A DNA stretch of 64,000 nucleotides from Aurantiochytrium sp. KH105 (taxonomy: Eukaryota; Sar; Bigyra; Thraustochytrida; Thraustochytriidae), in the NCBI GenBank assembly GCA_003116975.1, contig BGKB01000075.1:168299-232298 (forward strand). Reading direction: 5' to 3'. Shown in pieces: positions 39,636 through 48,812 of this stretch; within the stretch, counting starts at the first letter, position 1; each line of letters starts with the position of its first letter. The notes beneath the pieces were generated by a model, which saw only the letters and a program-made list of their open reading frames with translations, did not search any database and was not told the origin of the DNA. The translations under genes were made by a program, and so were the position numbers.

Positions 39636-40961
39636 TCAGAGACTTGATTTTGCGCAACCACTATCAGTGGACCTTTGCCTTGTGCGATTTGCCGTCTCGA
39701 TTGCTTGCGATGCTAGAGCCGCGTACAACTCGGCTTCTGAGTGCACTTTCCCTTTCAATTCGTTTTCTGGAATTGAGATGCTGACAAAATCCCGCGTGTC
39801 TCGATTCTTGATGAGGTGTTTGTCATACAATCGATCGTAATATGAAAGCAGAGTCTTGGCCACGTCTTCGTACTGTCGACCCTGAAGACCCTCCAAAACC
39901 GCCTTGAGACGGTCGTCGCCCAGACGTCGACGCACACGCGTGGCTGCATCGCACATTGACTGATTCCAGCGCGCAAAGTTTTCAGGATTTGCCTTCTCAT
40001 CCACGACGCAGTAGTCACAGATGAGATTCTTGACGCGCTGGGCCTCGGGAACTTCGACCCGCATGACAAGAGGTGCGCTTCGCATCCGGGCATAGAGAGC
40101 CTGCGGGACCTGGCAGTCCCCAACATTGGGTCCCTCGTCTTCAATGTACACGGGTCGACTTGGGTCGAGATTTCGCCACTGTGTGCCTACTAGATTGTGG
40201 AACTGCTCGCTTGAAGGCTGCAACGCGTTCTGGCCAATACGGCCAAAAGCACTTCCCTTGTGCTCGGCCAAGCCTTCGAGATCGATGGTTTGTTCGCCAT
40301 GTGCTTCGCAAAGCGAGTGCAAAAGTCTCGTCTTGCCTACCCCTGTGCGGCCTCCAACAATGCGTATTTCCGGCTGTGGCTCTGACAGATAGCAGTCGAG
40401 CATGAGGTTCCGGTACGCCTTGTAGCCGCCATTACACACGGTGACCTTTTCGATGGCATTCCCGAGGGCCTCTTGAAGAAACCAGCCCGTGAGCTGCGAA
40501 CGGAGGCCTCCACGTGCGCAATATATGGAGATGCGGTCTGCATCTCCTGCGTTCAAGATGTCGTCTGCGCGCTGCAAAATGGATGTGACCTTGGGCTCCA
40601 GCAGTGAGAACCCGAGCTCAATGGCTGGGCCGCGACCTGTTTGCTTGAAGCGTGTCCCGACCTTGACGCGGTCCTCGTCGTCAAGGAGGGCGAGGTTATT
40701 CGCGCCCAGCATGTGTCCTTTGAGGAACTCGCATGGTGCACGAGCGTCGAGGAGGACTCCACGGGGCGCTTTCGCCTCGTCTATGAAGGTCTCGACGTCG
40801 ACGACCCTCAGCGACTCGCGCACAGTGGCGCCCTCGCCAGCTTCGGCGCTGGCCACAAGCTCGCGGAGTCTACGCAGCGCCGAGCCCGCCCGCTCCGAGG
40901 GCGCTGCCGCGCCACGCAAGGCGCGCCATGCTGCCTTGCTTTGTGCGCCGCTGGGCCGCAT
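39636..40961 (-). CDS. selU: tRNA 2-selenouridine synthase (MnmH/SelU), possibly mitochondrial
   Basis: A 441-residue protein. The N-terminal rhodanese domain (about 50-165) has the catalytic-loop motif YCARGGLRS with Cys148, as in bacterial MnmH (YCWRGGMRS). The C-terminal part has a P-loop, GRTGVGKT (204-211), and the MnmH-specific segments DLEGLAEHKGSAFG and YIEDEGPNVG. In bacteria the enzyme geranylates and then selenates the 2-thiouridine at the wobble base of Lys, Glu and Gln tRNAs, using selenophosphate. The first ~45 residues are Arg/Ala-rich with few acids and could be a mitochondrial presequence. Bacterial enzymes are about 360 residues, so the extra length is mostly this extension. 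The ATG at 40961 was chosen because the 17 codons upstream lack ATG. Very unusual in eukaryotes. Confidence 0.9.
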   Translation of the reverse strand: MRPSGAQSKAAWRALRGAAAPSERAGSALRRLRELVASAEAGEGATVRESLRVVDVETFIDEAKAPRGVLLDARAPCEFLKGHMLGANNLALLDDEDRVKVGTRFKQTGRGPAIELGFSLLEPKVTSILQRADDILNAGDADRISIYCARGGLRSQLTGWFLQEALGNAIEKVTVCNGGYKAYRNLMLDCYLSEPQPEIRIVGGRTGVGKTRLLHSLCEAHGEQTIDLEGLAEHKGSAFGRIGQNALQPSSEQFHNLVGTQWRNLDPSRPVYIEDEGPNVGDCQVPQALYARMRSAPLVMRVEVPEAQRVKNLICDYCVVDEKANPENFARWNQSMCDAATRVRRRLGDDRLKAVLEGLQGRQYEDVAKTLLSYYDRLYDKHLIKNRDTRDFVSISIPENELKGKVHSEAELYAALASQAIETANRTRQRSTDSGCAKSSL

Positions 40962-42210
40962 GGCCCCTCTCCGCGAAAATTGTGGTTTTGCTGCACTGCG
41001 CCCTCGAGTCAAGTCCCGAGTCCCTCTTTTTGGCCCAGCAATCGTGTGGGAGGGAGGAGAGCGCGAGTCGCAATTCGCGGCAGCGGTGCGCGCAACGCAC
41101 GCAAGCGCACGGATCGAGGGAAAGGGGAAGAAGATAGGGGCTCGAGACGTTCAGGTCGGTTGGCAGCTTGGTCTCTGGGGGTTATATATTTTCTTCACAT
41201 CAATGTGTGCGCACTCTCGTGACCTGGACAAAGAAAAACACCTTTGTGGATGAGCCCTTGATGACAAGATCAAACAAGATGACTATCATGAACACGCGGC
41301 GTGGCTGACGTGAGAACAGCCTAGAAATTCCCCTGGAAATAAGCAAGAACAAATACACCCATTTGACTGCTGACCTGGCTGATGAGCTTTGAGACAATTT
41401 GACTCAAAACATAGGGTGGAAAAAGCAAAAACGTCGTTCTGGCTGCTCGTCTTCTGAAATTTGATTCTTCGATTCAGATGTGCTCACTGGACTTCGCTTT
41501 GACCTCCTTCGCAGCAGTTTTCAACCCCATCTCGCTGCAGTCCCTTTCTTCTCCGAAAACCATTGCTCCTTTGCGGCAGATACGGCGATAACGGCAATTC
41601 TCCATGAGTTCAAGAATCATCCGCGTTGCTCCTCTGCTATGCCGAGCTGAGCTGGGCGGAGCTGACCAATTGACAGTGTGCTGAGCTACGTTGAGCGAAT
41701 GCTGAGCGCCGCGGCGACAGTGACCATGACCGTTCTCGAGAACAGCGTTCTCCTTCCAAAGAGGATTTTTTCTTCTTCTCCTTCGTCCTCCTTTCTTCCT
41801 TTCCTGTTGGCTATAGTTTGTTGGTCTTGCTTGCGCGGTCACGGTGGCTCAAAGATCAAGCAAAACCGAGAGTTCAAGCAACCTGCTCAGGCGAGAGAGC
41901 AAAACTGCTGCTGCGCGGAAGCGCGCGCGCGAAGCCGCTCGCCCTCGACGGGCTCCGCGGCCTGCGAAGAGCCCGCGCAGACCGACTGCGACCTTGCGGC
42001 GGGTAGCGTCGTCGTTCGCAGCGAGAGCGACTTGCGCTCCCCGTCGTTGGATTCTCTCCTTGGCCACGCGCGCGAGCTGGCGAGCAAGGGCGCACCGCAC
42101 GGGCCAAGGAGCTCGAGAGCCTTGCGTTGGCGGTGGTCTACCACGTCGTCGTCGCCGCCGTCGTCGTCGTCGTTGCTGTCGTCTCGAACGGCACGCCACG
42201 AGTCGCCAAG
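40962..42210. other. Divergent intergenic region, MnmH / FCP1
   Basis: About 1.25 kb containing both promoters. A TATA-like TTATATATTTT lies at 41180-41190 (reading as AAAATATATAA on the minus strand, about 220 bp upstream of the MnmH start). Frames at 41474-41842 (minus) and 41844-42395 (plus) have no ATG that would make a recognisable product. Confidence 0.5.
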
Positions 42211-44176
42211 ATGCGGAAACGCAGGACAAAGCGCGACAAAAAGGAGGACGAGGAGGAACAGCGGCGGGCCCGGGTGCTCTTTCCCGGGCCGCGCGGCGGC
42301 AGCGTGCGGCGATGGCGCGTGAAGGTCGGTCAGGACGTGGAGATTGGCGACGTCATGGCCGAATGTCTGTGCAAGCAGCCGGGCGGCGGGAATGACCGAG
42401 TCTTCGACCTGCAGGCTCCTCTGGACGGAACAGTGCTGGAGATCTTTTTCAAGGAGGGCGAGCTCGTGCCGGGAATGACGAAAAAGGAGGACGGCAGCGA
42501 AGGCGAAGCGCCGACGTTGCTGCGCATGACCTATTGCGACCACCCCATTGTGGTCGGCGGCGGCCTCTGCGGCCTTTGCGGCCGCACGCCATCGCTGATC
42601 AACAAGACGGCGCTCGGCGACGCCACCGCGCAGGGCGGCGTACTGATTGAAAACCAGCGTCCGGAGGAGGGCATCTCGGCATCAATGACGCTCAATGTAG
42701 ACGGCGGGAACAAGATTCTCGTGAGCCGCGACGAAGCGGAGGGCGACCACGTGCGAGCAATGAAACGGCTGATTCGATCGCGCAAGCTCTTGCTCGTGCT
42801 GGACATTGACCACACCCTGCTGCACGCCACGGATGATGCCCGTGCGCCGGCCTTTGTGAAAAGCAAGGGTCTTCCGGATAGACTATTGCACCGCTTCATG
42901 CTGGATATGAGCAAGGAAGGCGTTCCGGGTGGCGAACGCGAGCACTTTGTGATGCTGCGCCCGGGGCTCGAGCAATGGCTCAAGCAAATTAGCAAAATGT
43001 ACGAGCTGTATATTTACACGGCCGGCACGCGCCTCTACGCCGAGGCGGTGGCGCGCATTTTTGACCCAGACAAGTCTCTTTTCGGCGACCGCATTATTTC
43101 TCGGACAGATGTCCCAGAGCTTGGCATGGTGAAACGTCTGCAGCGATTCTTTCCTACAGAAGACCGCATGGTTATTGCGGTGGATGACCGCTCGGATGTG
43201 TGGATCGAAGACGTCAATAATTTGTTGACCATCCGACCATATCATTTTTTTCTGGGCATGTCTGACGTGAATAACGCTTCTGGCCCTGAGTTTGATATGG
43301 CGCAGGAGGTCAAAGAGGAGGTCGAGGCTGCGGCCAAACAAAAGATGGACCGAGGTCTCAAACGTGTCCTCGAGCTTTTGCACTGGGTGCACGCGCACTT
43401 TTACAAGACGCGCGACGAGCCAACGGTCGAGCAGCAACGCAGTGGGAGGGGTGGCGATGTCAAGAAGCTGCTCCGCGAGCTGCGCCGTCGTATTCTCCGC
43501 GGCACACCCGTTGCTATTGACATTCCGGAACCGGAAAGGCGTGCTGTTTGGGCGCTCGCGGAGAATGCGGGTGCCAAGTGCCAGGCTAAGATTTCGGCCG
43601 ACACCCGTGCGGTGATTTCACGGAGCAACACCTCGCCAATGGCGCTCGAGGCCAAGTCGAAGCAGATCTGGGTGGTCCATTTGGACTGGTTGCATGCCTG
43701 CATCCACACTTGGAACCGCGAGCAATTCGCACGCTATTCTCTCTTTCAGGTCTACGATGCCAAGCCTGGCGAAAAGGCACTGGGTACCGGCTCGGGCGAG
43801 CCGGCGGCGAAGACGGAGGCTACTTCTCAGACAGCGGCGACACCGCCTTCGGATGGGGAGGTGGCCGGAGGAAATAATGGCGCTACGATGGGTGTGCGAC
43901 CCAAGGACATTTCTAGCATTTCCCCAACGGCGGCCACACCCGAGGAGCTTTCCTCTGCTTTGCCGTCGTCGGCGTCCTCGTCGGGCTCGTCGGGTAAACG
44001 GAAGCTCATTGTGATCGAGTATGACGAGTGGGGATATCCCGTTGAACAGGAGGTCGAAGACACGGGGCCTCCTCCTGCTAAGGCCTCCAAACTGGAAGAA
44101 GGAACCAAAAAGGCAACTGAACCGACCAAGCACAAGGGCAAGGGCAAGGACGAAAACAAGGACAATGACGACGACG

Positions 44177-44210
<34 letters not shown>

Positions 44211-44280
44211 CGACGACGACGACGAGGAAGCAGGGGGTGCCTCGGCATTGCAAGACTTTAAAGCCTCACTTCTTGGCTGA
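42211..44280 (+). CDS. CTDP1: FCP1-type RNA polymerase II CTD phosphatase
   Basis: A 689-residue protein. An N-terminal lipoyl-like fold (about residues 20-100) is followed by the zinc-like motif CDHPIVVGGGLCGLCGR. The catalytic FCPH domain has LDIDHTLL, with the nucleophile Asp198 and Asp200 of DxDxT, then FVMLRPGLEQWL, and IYTAGTRLYAEAV. The second acidic motif is VAVDDRSDVW-like (IAVDDRSDVW). A BRCT domain spans about 427-515, containing IWVVHLDWLHAC. The tail has an FCP1-like EYDEWGYPVEQEVE segment and a long Asp run. FCP1 dephosphorylates Ser2 and Ser5 of the RNA polymerase II CTD to recycle the enzyme. The ATG at 42211 (GCCAAGATGC) is the first in frame; the open frame upstream begins with TTG and is not needed. 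Nuclear. Confidence 0.92.
44167..44226. repeat. GAC/GAT trinucleotide repeat (poly-Asp) in FCP1
   Basis: About twenty GAC or GAT codons in succession near the end of the FCP1 frame. Confidence 0.95.
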
Positions 44281-44619
44281 GGAGGTGGAACTGTCTGTTC
44301 CCCTTTTCGCTTTGACTTCAGAACCCCTCCCCCTTTCCCCCAAAAAAGCGAAGTCCAAACTTAAACGTCAAGCACTGCACAAGCACGTGCACATGTCGCG
44401 CGTCAAAGCTAAAAATTTGAAAAAAAGAGTCGGAAATATTTTTACTACTGATGTTGTTGAGGAAGAAGAGAAGGCGGGCGAGGGCGAGGACGAGGACGAG
44501 GACGAGAAGGGTAGCAATGTCATGCATGCGTTTATGGAAGGGGGAGAGGAGAGGGAATCAAGAGCATACAGTCAGCAAAGGGAATCTGGGAAAAGAGTCA
44601 AAAGAATTTGTACTACGAA
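44281..44619. other. Convergent 3' region
   Basis: Purine-rich sequence between the FCP1 and CBS-protein stop codons. One plus-strand frame stays open through it, encoding Glu/Lys-rich sequence, but it starts inside FCP1 in another frame and runs antisense into the CBS gene, so I do not call it a gene. Confidence 0.5.
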
Positions 44620-45744
44620 TTACGAGGAGGGTGTTGAAGAAGAAGAAGAGGACGTGGGCGCGGCGGTGTTTTCAGCGTTAAAGGACTCACACAAGTACGC
44701 CACGACGTCACCCGAGGAGACCATGGCCAGAACGTGCTCGCCCTTGGGCGACACGACGGGAAGATGGCGCACATTCATTTGGATCATCTTGTAGGCGCAG
44801 GCCAAGAGCGTTTCCTTGGAGGAGACCGTGGCAAGGTTGCTGCGCGTCATAATATCAGCCACAAGGGTCTCCTCGGCGTCGCGGCCCTCTGCGAGGACGC
44901 GGCGGACAATGTCCTGCTCTGTGGCGAGGCCCACGAGCACGGGGACGTCGCGGCAAATATCCATGACCGCGACGCTGCCCTTGTTGTATTTAATCATTTG
45001 GCGGATGGTCTCCGCGACGCTGATCTCGTCCTCGACGAGGGTGTTGAGCACCATGGTGCCGAGTTCGCCCTTGGCCTCGCTGCGTTCTTTTTTTGCCTTG
45101 ATGATACTCTTGACGCTGGGCAGCTTATACAAGGTCTGAGCCTCCTGTTCGAGGTTAAGACGCTGTTTTTCGTCGAGTTCTGCGTGAGGCCCAACGGCGT
45201 CAAAGTAGAACTGGCCGATGATCTGCTTGGCGGAGATGATACTGGTGACGTCGAGCATGCGCACGTCCGCGACCTTGACGTCGTCGTCGGAAGCGTTTGC
45301 GTCGCGGCGTTGGAGAACAGGGAGGTGGTCCTGTTTGCTGGCGTTTAGCAGCTGGAGGGACTCGCGGATGGTATTGGAGACGCTCGCGAAGCTGATTTCG
45401 GGGCGCATGATGTCCGAGACGCGCGTGGAGAGGTCCCCCTGCGTCTCGCCGGCGTGGGTGACGATGTCCGTCTCGCGGATCACTCCGCACACGAAGCCAT
45501 CGTCCTGAACAAAAATCGTCGACGCCTTGTTGGAGGCCATCGCCCCGACGGCATCGCGGACGCTCATGCCCTTGTCCACGGACACGACGGGCTTGGACTT
45601 GTCGAGGATGTCCATGAGCGTCACCGTTTGCGGCGCGGCCTCCGCCGCCCCCGTCGACGTCAGCGCGCGCCGCTGCGTCTGCTGCGAGCCCGCCGTCGCC
45701 GCCGCGCCTGCGCGTCGCAGCGCGCCTCCGGCGGCCCGAATCAT
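44620..45744 (-). CDS. Four-CBS-domain protein, likely mitochondrial
   Basis: A 374-residue protein from the ATG at 45744. It has a mitochondrial-type N-terminus (first ~30 residues Arg/Ala/Gln/Thr-rich) followed by two Bateman modules. CBS pair 1 (about 45-175) includes MSVRDAVGAMASNKASTIFV and the RETDIV/SDIM elements. CBS pair 2 (about 235-355) includes SVAETIRQMIKYNKGSVAVM, ATEQDIVRRV, ADIMTRSNLATV and MNVRHLPVV. A charged linker of about 60 residues joins them. CBS pairs bind adenosine nucleotides and sense energy state; relatives include stand-alone CBSX proteins of plants, which regulate thioredoxins. There is no attached enzyme or channel domain. The tail is a Ser run. Confidence 0.85.
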   Translation of the reverse strand: MIRAAGGALRRAGAAATAGSQQTQRRALTSTGAAEAAPQTVTLMDILDKSKPVVSVDKGMSVRDAVGAMASNKASTIFVQDDGFVCGVIRETDIVTHAGETQGDLSTRVSDIMRPEISFASVSNTIRESLQLLNASKQDHLPVLQRRDANASDDDVKVADVRMLDVTSIISAKQIIGQFYFDAVGPHAELDEKQRLNLEQEAQTLYKLPSVKSIIKAKKERSEAKGELGTMVLNTLVEDEISVAETIRQMIKYNKGSVAVMDICRDVPVLVGLATEQDIVRRVLAEGRDAEETLVADIMTRSNLATVSSKETLLACAYKMIQMNVRHLPVVSPKGEHVLAMVSSGDVVAYLCESFNAENTAAPTSSSSSSTPSS

Positions 45745-45784
45745 CGCGCCCGCCTTCCCTCCTTCCTTCCTCGCGCTCTCCCGC

Positions 45785-45870
45785 GCGCTCTGCTGCGCTC
45801 TGCTGCGCTCTGCTGCGCTCTGCTCTGCCCCGCTCTGCTCTGCTGCGCTCTGCTCTGCTGCGCGCGCTCG
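45785..45870. repeat. CTCTGCTGCG decamer array in CBS-gene leader
   Basis: Several ten-base CTCTGCTGCG units with CTCTG variants, starting about 40 bp upstream of the CBS-protein ATG, so probably within its promoter or 5' leader. Confidence 0.8.
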
Positions 45871-46971
45871 CGCAGTCGCCGGCCGCGCTCGGGACGGAGG
45901 CGGCGCCGCTCGCGTTGGCCTTCTGCCGCGGCTCGCGAGCCTCACGATCGCACTCCCTCCCGCTCGCCGCTGCCTCGCGGCCGGGCTGCCCGCCGGGCGA
46001 CCGGACGCGCGCGACCCCGCCACGCCGCGCCGCTCGCCGCAGGTCTCGGTCTGCCGCGCCCGCCGCGCCGCGCTGCCGCTCCGCTGCCGCTCCGCTGCCG
46101 CTCCGCTGCCGCTCTGCTGCCGCGCGCGGGGGGCGAGGGCGGGCGCGAGGGCGCGAGGGCGCGAAAGGAGAAAACCGGCGACCGGAAAAAGCAGGGCAGG
46201 AAAGGAAGGGAAGGAGGCAGGCAACCTTTCTCTCTGCGAGGAGAGGCGCTGGAAAGGTCCGCCGCGCAGGCGCCGCGGCGGGCGAGAGGCGATCGAGGGA
46301 GCGCCGTCGCCTGCGCGCGGTCGATCCGCGAGCGGAGCGGGCGGCCGGGCGGGCGCAGAGGTCGCGAGGCGGGAAGGTCTTGCGGCGGCGGTGGAAAGAA
46401 AGCGCGTGGTTGCTTGCTGCTGGCACGCGGCGTGGAAAGGCCCAAGTTGGTTGAAAGGAAGGCTAGATGGATGGACGGAGCGCAGGAATGAATGAAGGAA
46501 TGAACGAAGGCGGGAGCGAACGAAGGAAGGAAGGAATGAATGAGGGATTGGTTGACGAAAGCGATTGATCGATGACCAAGAGCGGTGCGGCGGAAGACCC
46601 GCGGACTGGGAGCGTGATAGCGGTAGTAGGGGAGGCTGTCGGTCGATGGGCGGAGGGAGGGAGAGACGTGCAGCGTGTGTGCGCGTGAGTGTCTGCGCAG
46701 GGCGCGAGCGCGGCCGGAGGCGAGGCAGCCAAGCCGGAGCGAAGTGTCGCCGAGAACGGGGTGTCCGGCCGCGGGCAGAGTGAGAAAAGTGACGTGCGTG
46801 CAGAGGAGAGCCGAGGGAAATGAATGGCAGCAGTTGCAGCGCTGCCGCGGGTACGGACGGACGAACGAAGGAACGAGCGAAGGAAGGCTTGGGAAACGGC
46901 GGACGATTGACGAGGTTTACTATGAGAGATCAACTGCAGCTGCAGCTGAGCCAGCCGGAATATGATGGAAT

Positions 46972-47002
46972 GAATGAATGAATGAATGAATGAATGAATG
47001 AA
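46972..47002. repeat. GAAT tetranucleotide repeat
   Basis: Seven or so GAAT units, followed by GAAAT pentanucleotide variants. Confidence 0.9.
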
Positions 47003-47465
47003 ATGAAATGAAATGTACACAATGCGCGGATGGCAGTGGATGAATTCTTATCTCCATACTCTTGGCACGGCATGGCTGGCATGCGACGTCAACGCCTCGC
47101 GGAAGTGAGCGTGCCTCCAACGCACGAGAGGCACTGACTGCGTGCTCGCCGTGCCTGGGCTGCACCCGCTCACCGTCATTCAGGGCCAGCACGGGCGCGC
47201 CTCGCGCGACACCAACAGCACCCGCGCACGCGACCGACCCTGCCTGCGCAGGCCGAGGCGGTCGGCGACATCGTGAGGCCTCGGAGGCGGGGCGAGTTCG
47301 AGCAACAGTGCCGGCCTCGGCGACAGACATGACGTACGCGCAGCAGCCAGCAGGAGTGCTCGCTGCCCACGTCAGCCAGCAGCAGCGCGGCCGCGGTGGG
47401 CTCATAATTGAAGCAGGGATGGCATCTCTCTCGCCTCGGCACGGGCTTGGTTCTTGGCACTTGCG

Positions 47466-47468
47466 CAG

Positions 47469-47518
<50 letters not shown>
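47466..47518. repeat. GCAA tetranucleotide repeat
   Basis: About thirteen uninterrupted AAGC/GCAA units. Confidence 0.95.
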
Positions 47519-48127
47519 CAGCGACACTCCGAGCAAGCGAGAAAGCTACAGCAAGTTGCCGGTCAGAAGGTAGGTGCAGTAGCAGCTGCAGCAGCGCGGG
47601 CTCCGGGCCGTTGCGGAGCGGGCTTGGCAAGCTGCCGTACGCCACTCACGGCAAGACCGCGCCAGGCCGAGGCAGACTGTCCCACGGCTCGCGGCAGCGA
47701 GTGAGCGGCCGGCCGACTGGCAGGGGGTTGCATCCGCGCGAGCGCGGGACGTGCTTCGATCCAGCCTACCCTGCCAGCCACACCACCATGGATGGAGACG
47801 CGCGAGCCCGCACAACAAGCTGAGCACCGCAGGGGACACCACCCTGCTATTCTAGGCGAAGGCCTAGTCATGCTGGAGCGGTGATTAAGGGCCGCGCTCA
47901 CAGGTCGGCCTCGCAGGAAGCGGCGGCGCATGGCGAGGTGACCGGCGAGGCGCCTTGTGCCGCCTCCAGTCGAGGGCGAGACTGCCACACCGGGCTAACG
48001 AAGGAAGGTTCTCACCAGCGGCCAGTGCGGGGGCGGTGGCGGTGGCGAGATCGAGAAACTCGACAGCGACACCTCTCTCTCTCGCGTCACAGTATAGGAC
48101 CGCTTGGTCTCGCAGGTGGGACGCCTC

Positions 48128-48379
48128 ATGATAGAAAATTACGAACCACTGCGGAAGCAACAGCAACAACAGGAGGAGGAGGAACGCTCGAGGCTTATGG
48201 CGAACTTTGGACCCGAGCCACAATGGAACCCACCGCAGCGCTTGCTGGATGTCTCTTCCTCCAAGGTCGAAACATACTCGGAAACAACGCAAGAGCCAGT
48301 GAGGCGACCACCAACGCCTCAAATGCTGCAGCTGCACAAGGCTGGACATTTCAAGATCCACACCGCTCGCCCCTGCTAG
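48128..48379 (+). CDS. Possible 83-residue protein or terminal exon
   Basis: An ATG frame of 83 codons with composition unlike its surroundings: a MIENYEPLRK start, a Gln/Glu helix, then EPQWNPPQRLLDV and RRPPTPQML. It has mixed codons with many A-ending third positions and short Pro-Trp motifs of the kind found in small microtubule-binding ciliary proteins, but I recognise no family. A CGCAG/GTGGG just upstream (about 48115) could be an acceptor, so this may be the last exon of a spliced gene. Confidence 0.33.
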   Translation: MIENYEPLRKQQQQQEEEERSRLMANFGPEPQWNPPQRLLDVSSSKVETYSETTQEPVRRPPTPQMLQLHKAGHFKIHTARPC

Positions 48380-48812
48380 CCTGCCGCGCACGCTGCCGCG
48401 CACGCTGCCGCACACGACAGCAAGGATGCGTTCCTGCACCACCATCGACAGCACCAGTATACTGCCCGCATCTTCAGCAACAGGAACAAGGCTGCGAATG
48501 ATGAACGCCGAGGCCGACAGCGACCAAAACAAAGCAGAGCATTCATTTCATCATTCGCTTCAGGTGGCAGTGGCAGAGGGCAGCGATAACAGACGAATTC
48601 GTATGCCATCACGATGATGGCTGATATATTTGTTTTTCGAAAAGGGGAAAAGAAGCCAGCTCCTGCAGCAGCTGCGGTGCGGCAGGGAAGAGCTCGCCGC
48701 TGTCGCACACATCTTGGTTGGATTGTTGCACCTCACAGTCAGGCTCGAGATATACAACTGTTTTTTTCTTTCAAACATTAGAACAAACAAATCTCGCGCT
48801 TCGCAAAGTTCA

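Larger units (their letters stand above)
45745..48812. other. 3-kb repeat-rich stretch
   Basis: The 5' side of the CBS gene and the 3' side of the DENN gene. Besides one possible 83-codon gene (separate entry) I find nothing convincing. Repeats include CTCTGCTGCG units (45785-45870, in the CBS-gene leader), CCGCTGCCGCT units (about 46076-46122), GAAT (46972-47002) and GCAA (47466-47518). I looked for RNA genes and saw none. Confidence 0.55.

Noticed and set aside
41474-41842. 122-codon minus-strand frame with several Cys near its end
   Set aside because: The Cys spacing does not match a CHCH or other known small-protein pattern and there is no supporting context.
44021-44794. 257-codon plus-strand frame downstream of FCP1
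   Set aside because: It overlaps FCP1 in another frame and runs antisense into the CBS gene; the middle part is purine-rich low complexity. Kept only as a slippage observation.
47062-47823. 253-codon plus-strand frame
   Set aside because: It includes the GCAA repeat read as KQAS units and shows no domain; overlapping minus-strand frames look equally random.
47840-47920. Short hairpin-forming stretch considered as an ncRNA (SRP or snRNA-like)
   Set aside because: I could not find the conserved SRP, U-snRNA, 5S or tRNA box motifs in it; ordinary GC-rich pairing explains the hairpins.
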